Shown here one piece after another: positions 6,271 through 14,170 of a stretch of 16,881 bases of DNA (within the stretch, counting starts at the first letter, position 1; each line of letters starts with the position of its first letter). Source of the stretch: Bacilli bacterium (lineage in GTDB: Bacteria; Bacillota_I; Bacilli_A; RF39; UBA660); contig JAQUDY010000003.1 of assembly GCA_028685445.1 (NCBI GenBank), forward strand, positions 1 to 16,881. The letters are read 5' to 3'. The notes under the pieces are model-generated. The model was not told the DNA's origin and ran no database searches. It was given only the letters and a program-made list of their open reading frames with translations. The position numbers were made by a program, and so were the translations under genes.

Positions 6271-7793
6271 AAAAGAATTTAAAAATAAGCATTATTATTC
6301 CAGTATATAATTCAGAAAAATACTTAGAAGAATGTATAGATAGTGTAATTTCTCAAGATTTAGATTTTAAGAAAAATATTGAACTAATTTTAGTAAATGA
6401 TGGAAGTACTGATACAAGTTCAAACATATGTAGAAGTTATCAGAATTTATTTCCAGAAAATGTAATTTATATTGAGAAGTCCAACGGCGGTGTATCTTCT
6501 GCAAGAAATGAAGGGGTTAAAAATGTAACAACTAAGTATTTTGGTTTCATAGATAGTGATGATTATATTTCTAAGGATTCTTTAAGTTCAGTTGTTAATT
6601 ATTTTGAAGAAAATACTATTAAAAGTGTAGTAGCAATAATAAAAGTAATGAACATTGGAGCAAAAACAACACCACATCCTACTAATAAAAAATTTAAAGA
6701 AAAGTTGCTTATACATGATCTGAAAAATCCCAAAGGTTATGATGTATGTCCAAGAGTTGCACCTGCTTTCTTTAGAACAGAGCAAACAAAAAACTATAAA
6801 TTTGATGAGGCTATAACGTTATATGAAGATACAAAATATATGAGTGAAATTATTTCTGATTATCCTTTGGTAGGAGTTGTTAATAAAGGAACATATTATT
6901 ATCGTAGATTTGAGCAAGATAGTGATTTTGATGTTTCGATTACTACTGGGATTACACTCAACAAAATTTTTTATATTCAAACATTAAAAAATGTAACATT
7001 AGCTATTTTAGAAAAAAAGAAAGAAAAACCTTTAATGTCAAAATATCTAGATTACGCTGCTTTATATACTTTTAGATGGATATTGTTGTATAATACAACA
7101 GATCCTAAAGATATATTAACAGAAAGTGAATTTAATGAGTATATAACTTTACAAGAAAAAATTTTCACTTTAATTTCTATTTCTTCAATTACTTCCTTTA
7201 ATTTGTTTAATCATTTACAAAAAGTTTATTTATTAAGTTTAAAACAAAAATCTATAATACTTAATAACTTGCGGAGTAATAAAAATGGAGATGTATTATA
7301 TAAAAAAGAAAAAGTTTTTAACATCAAAGAAAATATAATTCTATATATTACCAAACAATATATAGAAAATAACATACTTACAATTAAAGGAGTTATTAAT
7401 GCACCATTAACAGAAAATATAATATTAAAAGCAACTATAGATGATATTGACTATCAAAACATCGAAGTTGCAAGTGATTGTAGTTATGAAGAAAAAATAA
7501 AAGAACAAAAACCTTTTAATAAACCTAGTTTTATTGTTAAATTACCTTTAAATGAGACCCAAAAAGTAATAAAGTTTTTTATAAAGACAGAAAACGAAAG
7601 TTTTCAAATTGAAAAATTGAAAAGAACAAAATCAAACAAAAAATTTAAAAAAGCTTTTATTTTAGAAAAACAATATTATTTATATCGAACAACAAAAAGT
7701 ATAACAGTTATGAAAAAAAATATATTAAACTACACAATGGTAAGATTAAGACAAATCAGAAAAAAAATTAAAAGAAAGATAATAGGTAGATGA
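6267..7793 (+). CDS. GT2-family glycosyltransferase with C-terminal accessory region
   Basis: 508 residues. The N-terminal about 220 residues form a GT-A glycosyltransferase family 2 domain: ISIIIPVYNSEKYLEECIDS (7-26), LVNDGSTDTS (42-51), KSNGGVSSARNEG (71-83), and the nucleotide-sugar/metal motif DSDD (96-99). It would transfer a sugar from a UDP- or other NDP-sugar to the growing polymer in the cytosol; donor and acceptor are not readable. Residues about 220-340 are helical. Residues about 345-460 alternate polar and hydrophobic as in a beta-sandwich, of the kind attached to some teichoic acid glycosyltransferases; that assignment is tentative. The last about 45 residues are very Lys/Arg-rich and may dock on the membrane. 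The start overlaps the upstream stop (ATGA). Glycosyl substitution of a polyglycerol-phosphate chain fits the neighbours. Confidence 0.88.
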   Translation: MKKNLKISIIIPVYNSEKYLEECIDSVISQDLDFKKNIELILVNDGSTDTSSNICRSYQNLFPENVIYIEKSNGGVSSARNEGVKNVTTKYFGFIDSDDYISKDSLSSVVNYFEENTIKSVVAIIKVMNIGAKTTPHPTNKKFKEKLLIHDLKNPKGYDVCPRVAPAFFRTEQTKNYKFDEAITLYEDTKYMSEIISDYPLVGVVNKGTYYYRRFEQDSDFDVSITTGITLNKIFYIQTLKNVTLAILEKKKEKPLMSKYLDYAALYTFRWILLYNTTDPKDILTESEFNEYITLQEKIFTLISISSITSFNLFNHLQKVYLLSLKQKSIILNNLRSNKNGDVLYKKEKVFNIKENIILYITKQYIENNILTIKGVINAPLTENIILKATIDDIDYQNIEVASDCSYEEKIKEQKPFNKPSFIVKLPLNETQKVIKFFIKTENESFQIEKLKRTKSNKKFKKAFILEKQYYLYRTTKSITVMKKNILNYTMVRLRQIRKKIKRKIIGR

Positions 7794-7794
7794 A

Positions 7795-9519
7795 ATGAAA
7801 TATACTGATGATAAAAACTCTCAAATAGTTTTATCGTTGTTGAAACAATATGGAATAAAAAAAATTGTTATATCTCCAGGCACGACTAATGTTCCTATTG
7901 CTCGTTCTGTTCAAAACGATGATTTTTTCGAAATTTACTCGGTCGTAGATGAAAGAAGTGCTACTTACTTTGCAACTGGGTTATCATTTATAACTAAAGA
8001 ACCAGTTGTGATTTCTTGCACTGGAGCAACAGCTTCTAGAAACTATTTGTCAGGACTTACCGAGGCATTCTATAGAAAGCTACCTATAATTGCCCTAACC
8101 TCACAACATCATACTCCAGATTACAATGATTTAGTTCCTCAAGTAACGGATCGTAGAGTTTCTCAAAATGATGTAAAAAAATATAGTGCGTTATTACCAT
8201 ATGTAAGAAACGATGAAGATTATAAACAAAGTGTTTTTCAAGTGAATTATGCTTTACATCATGCTATAGAAAAAGGTGGTGGTCCTGTTCATATTAATGT
8301 ACCGGTATCCCCAGAATACTCATTTACAACAGAAAAACTTCCAAGTGTGCAGAAAATTGATTATTACGATGAAGAAAAAATTAAAGCATTAAAATTATCA
8401 ACAGAATTAAATGATAAAAAGGTTGCAATTTTTATGGGTTCTCATAATATTTTTAGTGAAGAGTGTATTGAACAAATAAATAAATTTGTTGTTAAAAATG
8501 ATATTCCTGTTTTTTATGACCACACATCATCTTACGTAGGGAAAAATGGTATATTAAGTGCACAAATAAGTGATCTGCTTCAAACTAAAAACTTACCAGA
8601 TTTAATAATTGATTTAGGATCTATATGTGGTGAATATAGTGCGTCTCAATTATTTAAAAATATCACAACATGGAGGATTTCTGAAGACGGAAAATTTCAT
8701 AATAGACTTGGCGTTGAAATACTCACAAAAGTTTTTGAATGTTCAGAAATATCTTTTTTTAATTTTTTAAATCAAAAAAATTATAAAACAAAAAAATATT
8801 ATTCAATATTAAAAAAGGAAGTTAAAAAAATTAAAATTCCTACTTTACCACTTTCAAACACATATATTTCAATGAAGCTTTCACAAAATATACCTGACAA
8901 AAGTATTTTACACTTAGGAATTTTAAATAGCTTGAGAAATATGAATTTTTTTGAATTGAATAGTAGTATTATAACTAGTTCAAATGTTGGAGGATTTGGG
9001 ATAGATGGTGCTTTATCTACTATAATAGGACAATCTGTAATAAGCCGTGAAAATTTATCTTTTGTTTTATTAGGTGATTTAGCATTTTTTTATGATATGA
9101 ATGCATTAGGGATTAAACATATTTCTAAAAATTTAAGAATTCTTTTAGTGAATAACGGCTTAGGAGTTGAATTTCGTTTAAACTCTAAATTAGAAAATCA
9201 ATGGGGTGCAGATACTGATGATTATATAGCTGCAAAAGGTCATAACGGAAGTGCTAAATTATGGGCGCAATCAATGAAGTTTGAATATATGGAAGCTAAT
9301 ACTAAAGAAGAATTCGATAAAAACATATTAGATTTTTGTTCTAAAGAAAAAACACGACCTATTGTTTTCGAAGTATTTACAAAAGTAATTGATGAGCAAC
9401 AAGCTTTGCGCTTATTAAGGGATATAAATAGACCAATTAAATGTAATAAAAAAACAATAAAAAAAATTATAAAAAAAGAGATTAAAAAAATTATCCCCAA
9501 AAAAACTGGAGGTAATTAA
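7795..9519 (+). CDS. MenD-like thiamine diphosphate-dependent enzyme
   Basis: 574 residues with the three-domain layout of ThDP enzymes. The N-terminal Pyr domain carries VDERSA with Glu53, the residue expected to activate the cofactor, and PVVISCTGATASRNYL. The C-terminal domain has GGFGIDGALST and the ThDP/metal motif GDLAFFYDMNALG (427-439) ending in NN (453-454). GIDG-x-x-ST and GDL-x-F-x-x-DxN are hallmarks of MenD (SEPHCHC synthase of menaquinone synthesis). However, the MenD tract normally reading SPGSRSTPL is here SPGTTNVPI, so the Arg that contacts substrate in MenD is missing, and no menaquinone gene is nearby. The start lies one base past the previous stop. Its place beside a reductase-pyruvyltransferase fusion suggests 2-oxoacid decarboxylation feeding carboligation onto a sugar or aldehyde, a hypothesis only. 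The tail (544-574) is a Lys-Ile-rich helix absent from ordinary MenD. Confidence 0.82.
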   Translation: MKYTDDKNSQIVLSLLKQYGIKKIVISPGTTNVPIARSVQNDDFFEIYSVVDERSATYFATGLSFITKEPVVISCTGATASRNYLSGLTEAFYRKLPIIALTSQHHTPDYNDLVPQVTDRRVSQNDVKKYSALLPYVRNDEDYKQSVFQVNYALHHAIEKGGGPVHINVPVSPEYSFTTEKLPSVQKIDYYDEEKIKALKLSTELNDKKVAIFMGSHNIFSEECIEQINKFVVKNDIPVFYDHTSSYVGKNGILSAQISDLLQTKNLPDLIIDLGSICGEYSASQLFKNITTWRISEDGKFHNRLGVEILTKVFECSEISFFNFLNQKNYKTKKYYSILKKEVKKIKIPTLPLSNTYISMKLSQNIPDKSILHLGILNSLRNMNFFELNSSIITSSNVGGFGIDGALSTIIGQSVISRENLSFVLLGDLAFFYDMNALGIKHISKNLRILLVNNGLGVEFRLNSKLENQWGADTDDYIAAKGHNGSAKLWAQSMKFEYMEANTKEEFDKNILDFCSKEKTRPIVFEVFTKVIDEQQALRLLRDINRPIKCNKKTIKKIIKKEIKKIIPKKTGGN

Positions 9520-9521
9520 AT

Positions 9522-11603
9522 ATGAACAAAAAGATACTTTTATTAGGCGGAACTGGTGCAATGGGAATCTACTTAATTCCTGAGTTGCTTGAAATGGGTT
9601 ATGAGGTTTTTGTTACAACACGAAAGGAAAAATCAACAAATAAAAAAAATTTACATTATATAAAAGGAAACGCTAAAGAAGAAAAATTTTTAATTGGGTT
9701 ATTGTGTAAAAATAAATTTGATGCGATAGTAGATTTTATGGTATATAAAACAGATGAATTCAAAAGTAGGGTGAGATTTTTATTAAAGAACACAAAGCAT
9801 TATGTATTTTTATCAACTTATCGAGTATACAGTAATAATGATTTAGTCCCTATTGTTGAAACAACATCAAGACTACTTGATGTTGTTAATGATACCGAGT
9901 ATTTAAAAACTGAAGAATACGCATTAACTAAAGCAAGACAAGAAGATATCTTAAAAAAATCTAATTTAACAAACTGGACAATTCTTCGTCCTGCTATAAC
10001 TTATTCAAAAGAAAGATTTCAACTTGGAACTATGGAGGCACATGAATTTTTATACCGTGCTTTAAAAGGAAAAAAAATAATTTTTCCAAAAGAAATGTTA
10101 GATAAAGAAACAACAATGTCATGGGCTGGTGATGTTGGAAGAATGATGGCAAAAATAGTCTTAAACAATAAGACATATGGAGAAATTTACACTATATCAA
10201 CAGGAGAACATCATAAGTGGAAAGAGATAGTAAAATATTATAAAAAAATTATTGGTATGAGAGTTAAAATTATCCCTTTAGCAAGTTATAAAAAACTAAT
10301 TGGTAGAGAGTATCAAATTAACTATGATAGAATGTATAATAGAATTATAAATAATAATAAAATTTTAAAAATAACTAATATGAAACAAAGTGATTTAATG
10401 AAATTAGAAGACGGTTTAAAAATTGAATTAACAGCATTTTCTAAAATGAAAAAAACTAATTTACAAAATATCGAACTAGATAAAAAAATAGAAAAAGTAG
10501 TTGAATCGAAATTAAAAAAACTATTAAAAAGAATAAAACCTAGAACTAGACTTAAACAAATAAAAGGAATAATTAAAGGAAAATTTTTGTATGATGGTGC
10601 AATTGTGTCTTTATCTGGATATCATAACTATGGGGGGTTAATGCAAAGATATGCTTTGCAACAGTTTTTAAAACAAAATGGTTATAAATTTAAATTGTTA
10701 AATTTTAAATTTATGTTAAAAATGGGGAAAAAAGTAGGAAATAGAAAAAACACAATTTTATTTTCTAAAAAATATTTAGATGAAGAGTATTTTAATGCGA
10801 GAGCTTCAAAATATTATAAAACATATATTGTTGGCTCTGATCAAGTCTGGAGAGATTGGTATCGGAATTGGAAAAAATTTGGAATATTTTTTTTGAATTT
10901 CACAAATAACAGAAAAACAAAAAGAATAGCATATTCAGTAAGTTTTGGTGTTGATAGTCTTGAAATAGCTGGGATTAATGAAAACAACATTGAGAAAATA
11001 AAAAAACTAGTAAGTAAATTTGATTGTATTTCTGTTCGTGAAAAAACCGCAAAGGAAATGGTTAAATTATTAAGTAAAGATTCTTCTGTTACCCTTGACC
11101 CAACTTTACTATTATCAGCAACTCATTATTCTAAAATAATAGAAAGCTCTTCAAGTAAAGACATAAAAACTTCTGAAATTTTCTATTATTTATTAGATCC
11201 AAATCAAAATAAACATAATATAGTAAAAGAATTTGAAGAAAGGTTAGAAATGAAGGCAGAAGGAATTTTACCTAACAATGGACTTTGTTTAATGCCAGTA
11301 GAAAACTGGCTCAAAGGTTTTAGAGATTCAAAATTAATAATTACAGATTCATATCATGGAATGATTTTTTCCATTATTAATAAAAAACCTTTTATCGTAT
11401 TTGGAAACAAGGGAAGAGGACTTTCAAGAATGAAAGATCTTTTAAAACTTTTAAGACTTGAAGATCGTATGATAATGGATAATGAAAAGGTTGATGAATC
11501 ATTATTTGATTTAAAAATCATTAATTGGAAAAAAATAGAAAAAATATTAGAAAAAAATAGACAAGAAAGTAGTTATTGGTTACTTAATAATCTTAAAAAA
11601 TAA
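9522..11603 (+). CDS. Fusion: NAD-dependent epimerase/reductase plus polysaccharide pyruvyl transferase
   Basis: 693 residues in one uninterrupted frame. Residues 1-about 310 are an extended short-chain dehydrogenase/epimerase: the Rossmann loop GGTGAMG (9-15), FLSTYRVYS (96-104) and the catalytic pair in YALTK (Tyr133, Lys137). WTILRPAITYS follows, typical of NAD-dependent epimerase/dehydratase family proteins. Residues about 318-352 are a Lys/Arg-rich linker. From about 356 to the end lies a polysaccharide pyruvyl transferase domain (PssM/CsaB type): SGYHNYGGLMQRYALQQFL, GSDQVW (437-442), SVREKTA, LDPTLLL and ITDSYHGMIFSI. That family transfers pyruvate from PEP to sugar hydroxyls, or in some members acts on other substrates. 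The join suggests that a sugar or polyol is reduced/epimerised and then pyruvylated by one protein. GGAGG of the ribosome site lies inside the end of the preceding gene. Fusion function is inferred. Confidence 0.87.
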   Translation: MNKKILLLGGTGAMGIYLIPELLEMGYEVFVTTRKEKSTNKKNLHYIKGNAKEEKFLIGLLCKNKFDAIVDFMVYKTDEFKSRVRFLLKNTKHYVFLSTYRVYSNNDLVPIVETTSRLLDVVNDTEYLKTEEYALTKARQEDILKKSNLTNWTILRPAITYSKERFQLGTMEAHEFLYRALKGKKIIFPKEMLDKETTMSWAGDVGRMMAKIVLNNKTYGEIYTISTGEHHKWKEIVKYYKKIIGMRVKIIPLASYKKLIGREYQINYDRMYNRIINNNKILKITNMKQSDLMKLEDGLKIELTAFSKMKKTNLQNIELDKKIEKVVESKLKKLLKRIKPRTRLKQIKGIIKGKFLYDGAIVSLSGYHNYGGLMQRYALQQFLKQNGYKFKLLNFKFMLKMGKKVGNRKNTILFSKKYLDEEYFNARASKYYKTYIVGSDQVWRDWYRNWKKFGIFFLNFTNNRKTKRIAYSVSFGVDSLEIAGINENNIEKIKKLVSKFDCISVREKTAKEMVKLLSKDSSVTLDPTLLLSATHYSKIIESSSSKDIKTSEIFYYLLDPNQNKHNIVKEFEERLEMKAEGILPNNGLCLMPVENWLKGFRDSKLIITDSYHGMIFSIINKKPFIVFGNKGRGLSRMKDLLKLLRLEDRMIMDNEKVDESLFDLKIINWKKIEKILEKNRQESSYWLLNNLKK

Positions 11604-11674
11604 ATTTTTTTCTTTGAAAAATTTTAAGATATAACTATCTCGTAAAATGTTTGATTTACTATATAGCGTTTGAG

Positions 11675-11705
11675 TTGAAAAATTGAATATTTATTTAAGT
11701 ATAAC
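11675..11705 (+). promoter_or_regulatory. Tentative promoter before the polytopic membrane gene
   Basis: TTGAAA at 11675-11680 and TATAAC at 11700-11705 resemble -35 and -10 boxes, but the 19-base spacer is long. If it is used, the transcript leader would include the inverted repeat at 11717-11747. The downstream genes could equally be reached by read-through. Confidence 0.25.
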
Positions 11706-11716
11706 AACACTTGTTA

Positions 11717-11747
11717 ATTAACTTAACGTTTCTAACGTTAAGTTAAT
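11717..11747. repeat. Perfect 14-bp inverted repeat, 3-base loop
   Basis: The left arm TTAACTTAACGTT (11718-11730) and right arm AACGTTAAGTTAA (11734-11746) are exact reverse complements around TCT, and A11717-T11747 adds a fourteenth pair. No T-run follows (CTGATTC), so it is not a canonical intrinsic terminator. It could be a protein-binding operator or a leader hairpin for the gene downstream. The rest of the gap 11604-11803 shows no other gene. Confidence 0.75.
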
Positions 11748-11803
11748 CTGATTCTTTATCAAAACGAAAATTTTCCTTGAATAAATATAGTGTGGTGGTG
11801 CAA

Positions 11804-13348
11804 ATGAAAAATTTAAATAATAAAAGCGTTTTTTGGGAGCTAATTAACCAAAACAAAGGAAAAATTATATGTTATACTTTAATTGTTATATTATTTTTTG
11901 TTTTAGCTTTACTTTTTCCGTATACTAGAGATGACTGGACTTGGGGAAGTCATATTGGTATTAATAGATTAAATGACTTATTTAAAAATTATAATGGTAG
12001 ATATTTCGGTAATTTAGTTGTTATTTTGTTAACTAGGTCAAATATATTGAAGTCAATATGTATGTCTTTAGTTCTTTTTGGTATAATATATTTATCTTCT
12101 AAAATTGTTAATAAAACCAAGAATTTTTTCTTAATATCTACTATGCTTATTTTAGCAACCCCAAAAGATATATTTTCTCAAAGCATCGCTTGGACATCTG
12201 GTTTTAGTAATTATGCAATTTCTATCTTTTTGACTCTATGTTATATATATTTAATTAGAGATATATTCAATGAATACAAACCTGATAAATTAAAATATTC
12301 TTTCTTATTATATTTTGTCTTAGGATTTAGTAGTGCATTATTTATAGAGCATTTAACAATATATAATTTAATTTTATCTATACTAGTAATTATATACTCT
12401 TTTATTAAGTATCGGAAAGTAGCATTTTCAAAATTATTATATTTTTTAGGTGCTGCTTTAGGTGCTTTTACTATGTTCTCTAATGAAGCATATCAAAGCA
12501 TTGCGCATAATGATGATTTTTATAGAATTGTTGCAATGTCTTTCTTAGACGTTTTAAAAAGAGTATATAATAACTATTTTGGAGTAATATATAAAGAATT
12601 AATATTTAGTAACTTTATCATTAACATAATAATAACAAGTCTTTTATTAATATTAGTATATAATTTTTTTGCAAAAGAAAAAAAGGTTAGCAAACAAAAG
12701 AGAAACGTTATTTTAGTATCAATAAATATAAATTTGATTTTTATTATTTATTGTTTGTTTAAGGTGTTAAATCCAAGCTGGAATATTTTATTGAAGTATA
12801 CTGATTTTTTTGAAGGAGTATTCACTATTATTTATGCTATTTCTATATTGTTGATTGTTATATTTACTGTTTCTAATAAAAATAAAAAACAAAAGTTAAT
12901 TTTTTATTTATTAAGCATAGTTGTCATGACATTACCTTTATTATTAGTTACTCCAATTTGGGCACGAAATTTTATGAGTACATATGTGATTTTTATAATA
13001 TTCATTATTGAAATTATAGATTATTTATTTAAAGATAAAGCACAAACATTCATTATAAAAATATCTGCATTAATCTCATTGGTTTTAATAGTGTTCTTAT
13101 TTAGTATTTATGGATATATATATATAATTAATGAAGAAAGAAATTATTATATTTTACATCAAAGTAAAGTAACAAAAAACATTGACATACCTATACTTCC
13201 TTATTCTAATTACTTATGGAGATCCACCCCTGATAGTAAACATTGGCAAAGCAGATATAAGTATTATTATAATATAGAGCAAGAAGTGGAGTTTAATCCA
13301 ATCCCTTATAAAGAATGGTTTGCTCATAAAGATCAAATTGAATCTTGA
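11804..13348 (+). CDS. Polytopic membrane protein, probable GT-C-like/DUF6056-type family
   Basis: 514 residues from ATG 11804, preceded by GGTGGTG. The frame also opens at TTG 11777, but that adds only nine unconvincing residues. About ten to eleven hydrophobic segments fill the protein. After the first one comes PYTRDDWTWGS (39-49), with Asp43-Asp44 expected on the outer face. An acidic pair after the first transmembrane helix, in a large multi-spanning protein, is typical of lipid-linked-sugar (GT-C) glycosyltransferases and of the DUF6056-type proteins found in surface-polymer loci. I infer that it may add sugars from a polyprenyl carrier to the exported polymer, or handle the chain at the membrane. 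The C-terminal about 60 residues (ILHQSKVTKNIDIP to the end) are soluble and rich in Tyr and Trp. The stop is TGA. It is followed within about 30 bases by the export ABC genes. Confidence 0.75.
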   Translation: MKNLNNKSVFWELINQNKGKIICYTLIVILFFVLALLFPYTRDDWTWGSHIGINRLNDLFKNYNGRYFGNLVVILLTRSNILKSICMSLVLFGIIYLSSKIVNKTKNFFLISTMLILATPKDIFSQSIAWTSGFSNYAISIFLTLCYIYLIRDIFNEYKPDKLKYSFLLYFVLGFSSALFIEHLTIYNLILSILVIIYSFIKYRKVAFSKLLYFLGAALGAFTMFSNEAYQSIAHNDDFYRIVAMSFLDVLKRVYNNYFGVIYKELIFSNFIINIIITSLLLILVYNFFAKEKKVSKQKRNVILVSININLIFIIYCLFKVLNPSWNILLKYTDFFEGVFTIIYAISILLIVIFTVSNKNKKQKLIFYLLSIVVMTLPLLLVTPIWARNFMSTYVIFIIFIIEIIDYLFKDKAQTFIIKISALISLVLIVFLFSIYGYIYIINEERNYYILHQSKVTKNIDIPILPYSNYLWRSTPDSKHWQSRYKYYYNIEQEVEFNPIPYKEWFAHKDQIES

Positions 13349-13369
13349 TTTATCTTAAAAGAAAGGAAA

Positions 13370-14170
13370 GTGAAAACTTTGAAAAATATTAAATTATTTA
13401 TAAAAAATATTAAAGAATATTCTAACTATGCAATTCGTTCTGCTAAAGCAGAATTAAAAAGTGAGATTACCGATTCTTATTTGAATTGGTTATGGTGGAT
13501 TATTGAACCTTTGTGCTTCATGTTAATTTATGTATTAGTTTTTGGTTATATATTTAAAGCTAGTGAAGAGCATTTTATTCCGTTTGTATTAATTGGAATA
13601 ACTGTGTGGGAATTTTTTAATAGAATGGTAACAGGTAGCATTAAGTTAGTTATTCAAAATAGAGAAGTAGTTTCAAGGGTATATTTACCAAAATATGTTT
13701 TACTTATAGCTAAATCCTATACTTATTTATTTAAATTATTTATTTCATTTGGTATATTGTTTGTAATCATGTTTCTTTTAAAAGTTCCTTTTACAATTAA
13801 TATATTATACATGGTACCAGTATTAACTATCTTTTATATATTTTCTTTTGGTGTGGCTAGCATTTTAATGCACTTTGGGGTATATGTTCAAGATTTAGGA
13901 AAATTAACTAACATAGTTCTTAAGTTTGTGTTTTACTTATCAGGAATATTTTATAATATAAATGTTAGGTTAAAAGGAAAAGCTGCTTTTTTATTATTAC
14001 GTGTTAATCCGGTAGCGTTTTTAATGAATGAGTTTAGAAAAGTTATTATATATGGGAAATTACCTAGTTTTCAAGGTTTAGCTTTTTGGTTAGGGATAGG
14101 TCTTGTGTTAACATATATAGGAATTAGTTTAATTCATAAAAATGAAAATAGTTATGCTAAGGTGATATAA
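13370..14170 (+). CDS. tagG: Teichoic acid/polysaccharide export ABC transporter permease, TagG-like
   Basis: 266 residues, the usual size of the ABC-2 type permeases TagG, Wzm and RfbA. These form the membrane channel that flips undecaprenyl-linked polymer outward with TagH. The N-terminal cytoplasmic stretch ends in AELKSEITDSYLNWLWWIIEP, the family's amphipathic entry helix. Six hydrophobic segments follow, the first reading FMLIYVLVFGYIF, and FYLSGIFYNI lies near 191-200. The start is uncertain: GTG 13370 is only 3 bases from AAAGG, and TTG 13379 sits about 12 bases away. The gene abuts tagH with a one-base stop/start overlap, as expected for a permease-ATPase pair. Specificity for teichoic acid rests on the neighbours, since the same family exports O-antigen-like polymers. 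Confidence 0.9.
   Translation: MKTLKNIKLFIKNIKEYSNYAIRSAKAELKSEITDSYLNWLWWIIEPLCFMLIYVLVFGYIFKASEEHFIPFVLIGITVWEFFNRMVTGSIKLVIQNREVVSRVYLPKYVLLIAKSYTYLFKLFISFGILFVIMFLLKVPFTINILYMVPVLTIFYIFSFGVASILMHFGVYVQDLGKLTNIVLKFVFYLSGIFYNINVRLKGKAAFLLLRVNPVAFLMNEFRKVIIYGKLPSFQGLAFWLGIGLVLTYIGISLIHKNENSYAKVI

Noticed and set aside
6588..6785. Minus-strand open frame within the GT2 gene
   Set aside because: Short, Cys/Phe-rich translation typical of an antisense shadow.
9240..9500. Minus-strand open frame opposite the end of the ThDP enzyme gene
   Set aside because: The hydrophobic translation arises from reading the Lys-rich tail backwards; no independent support.
7795..9519. Calling this gene menD of menaquinone biosynthesis
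   Set aside because: The ThDP motifs fit MenD but the SRST substrate tract is replaced, and no other men gene is present; only a MenD-like call is justified.
11592..11628. CTTAAAA/TTTTAAG pairing after the fusion gene as a terminator
   Set aside because: The T-run lies inside the loop rather than after the hairpin, so it does not fit an intrinsic terminator.
11647..11673. Eight-codon open frame in the gap before the polytopic membrane gene, as a leader peptide
   Set aside because: No ribosome site and no regulatory codon run; expected by chance.
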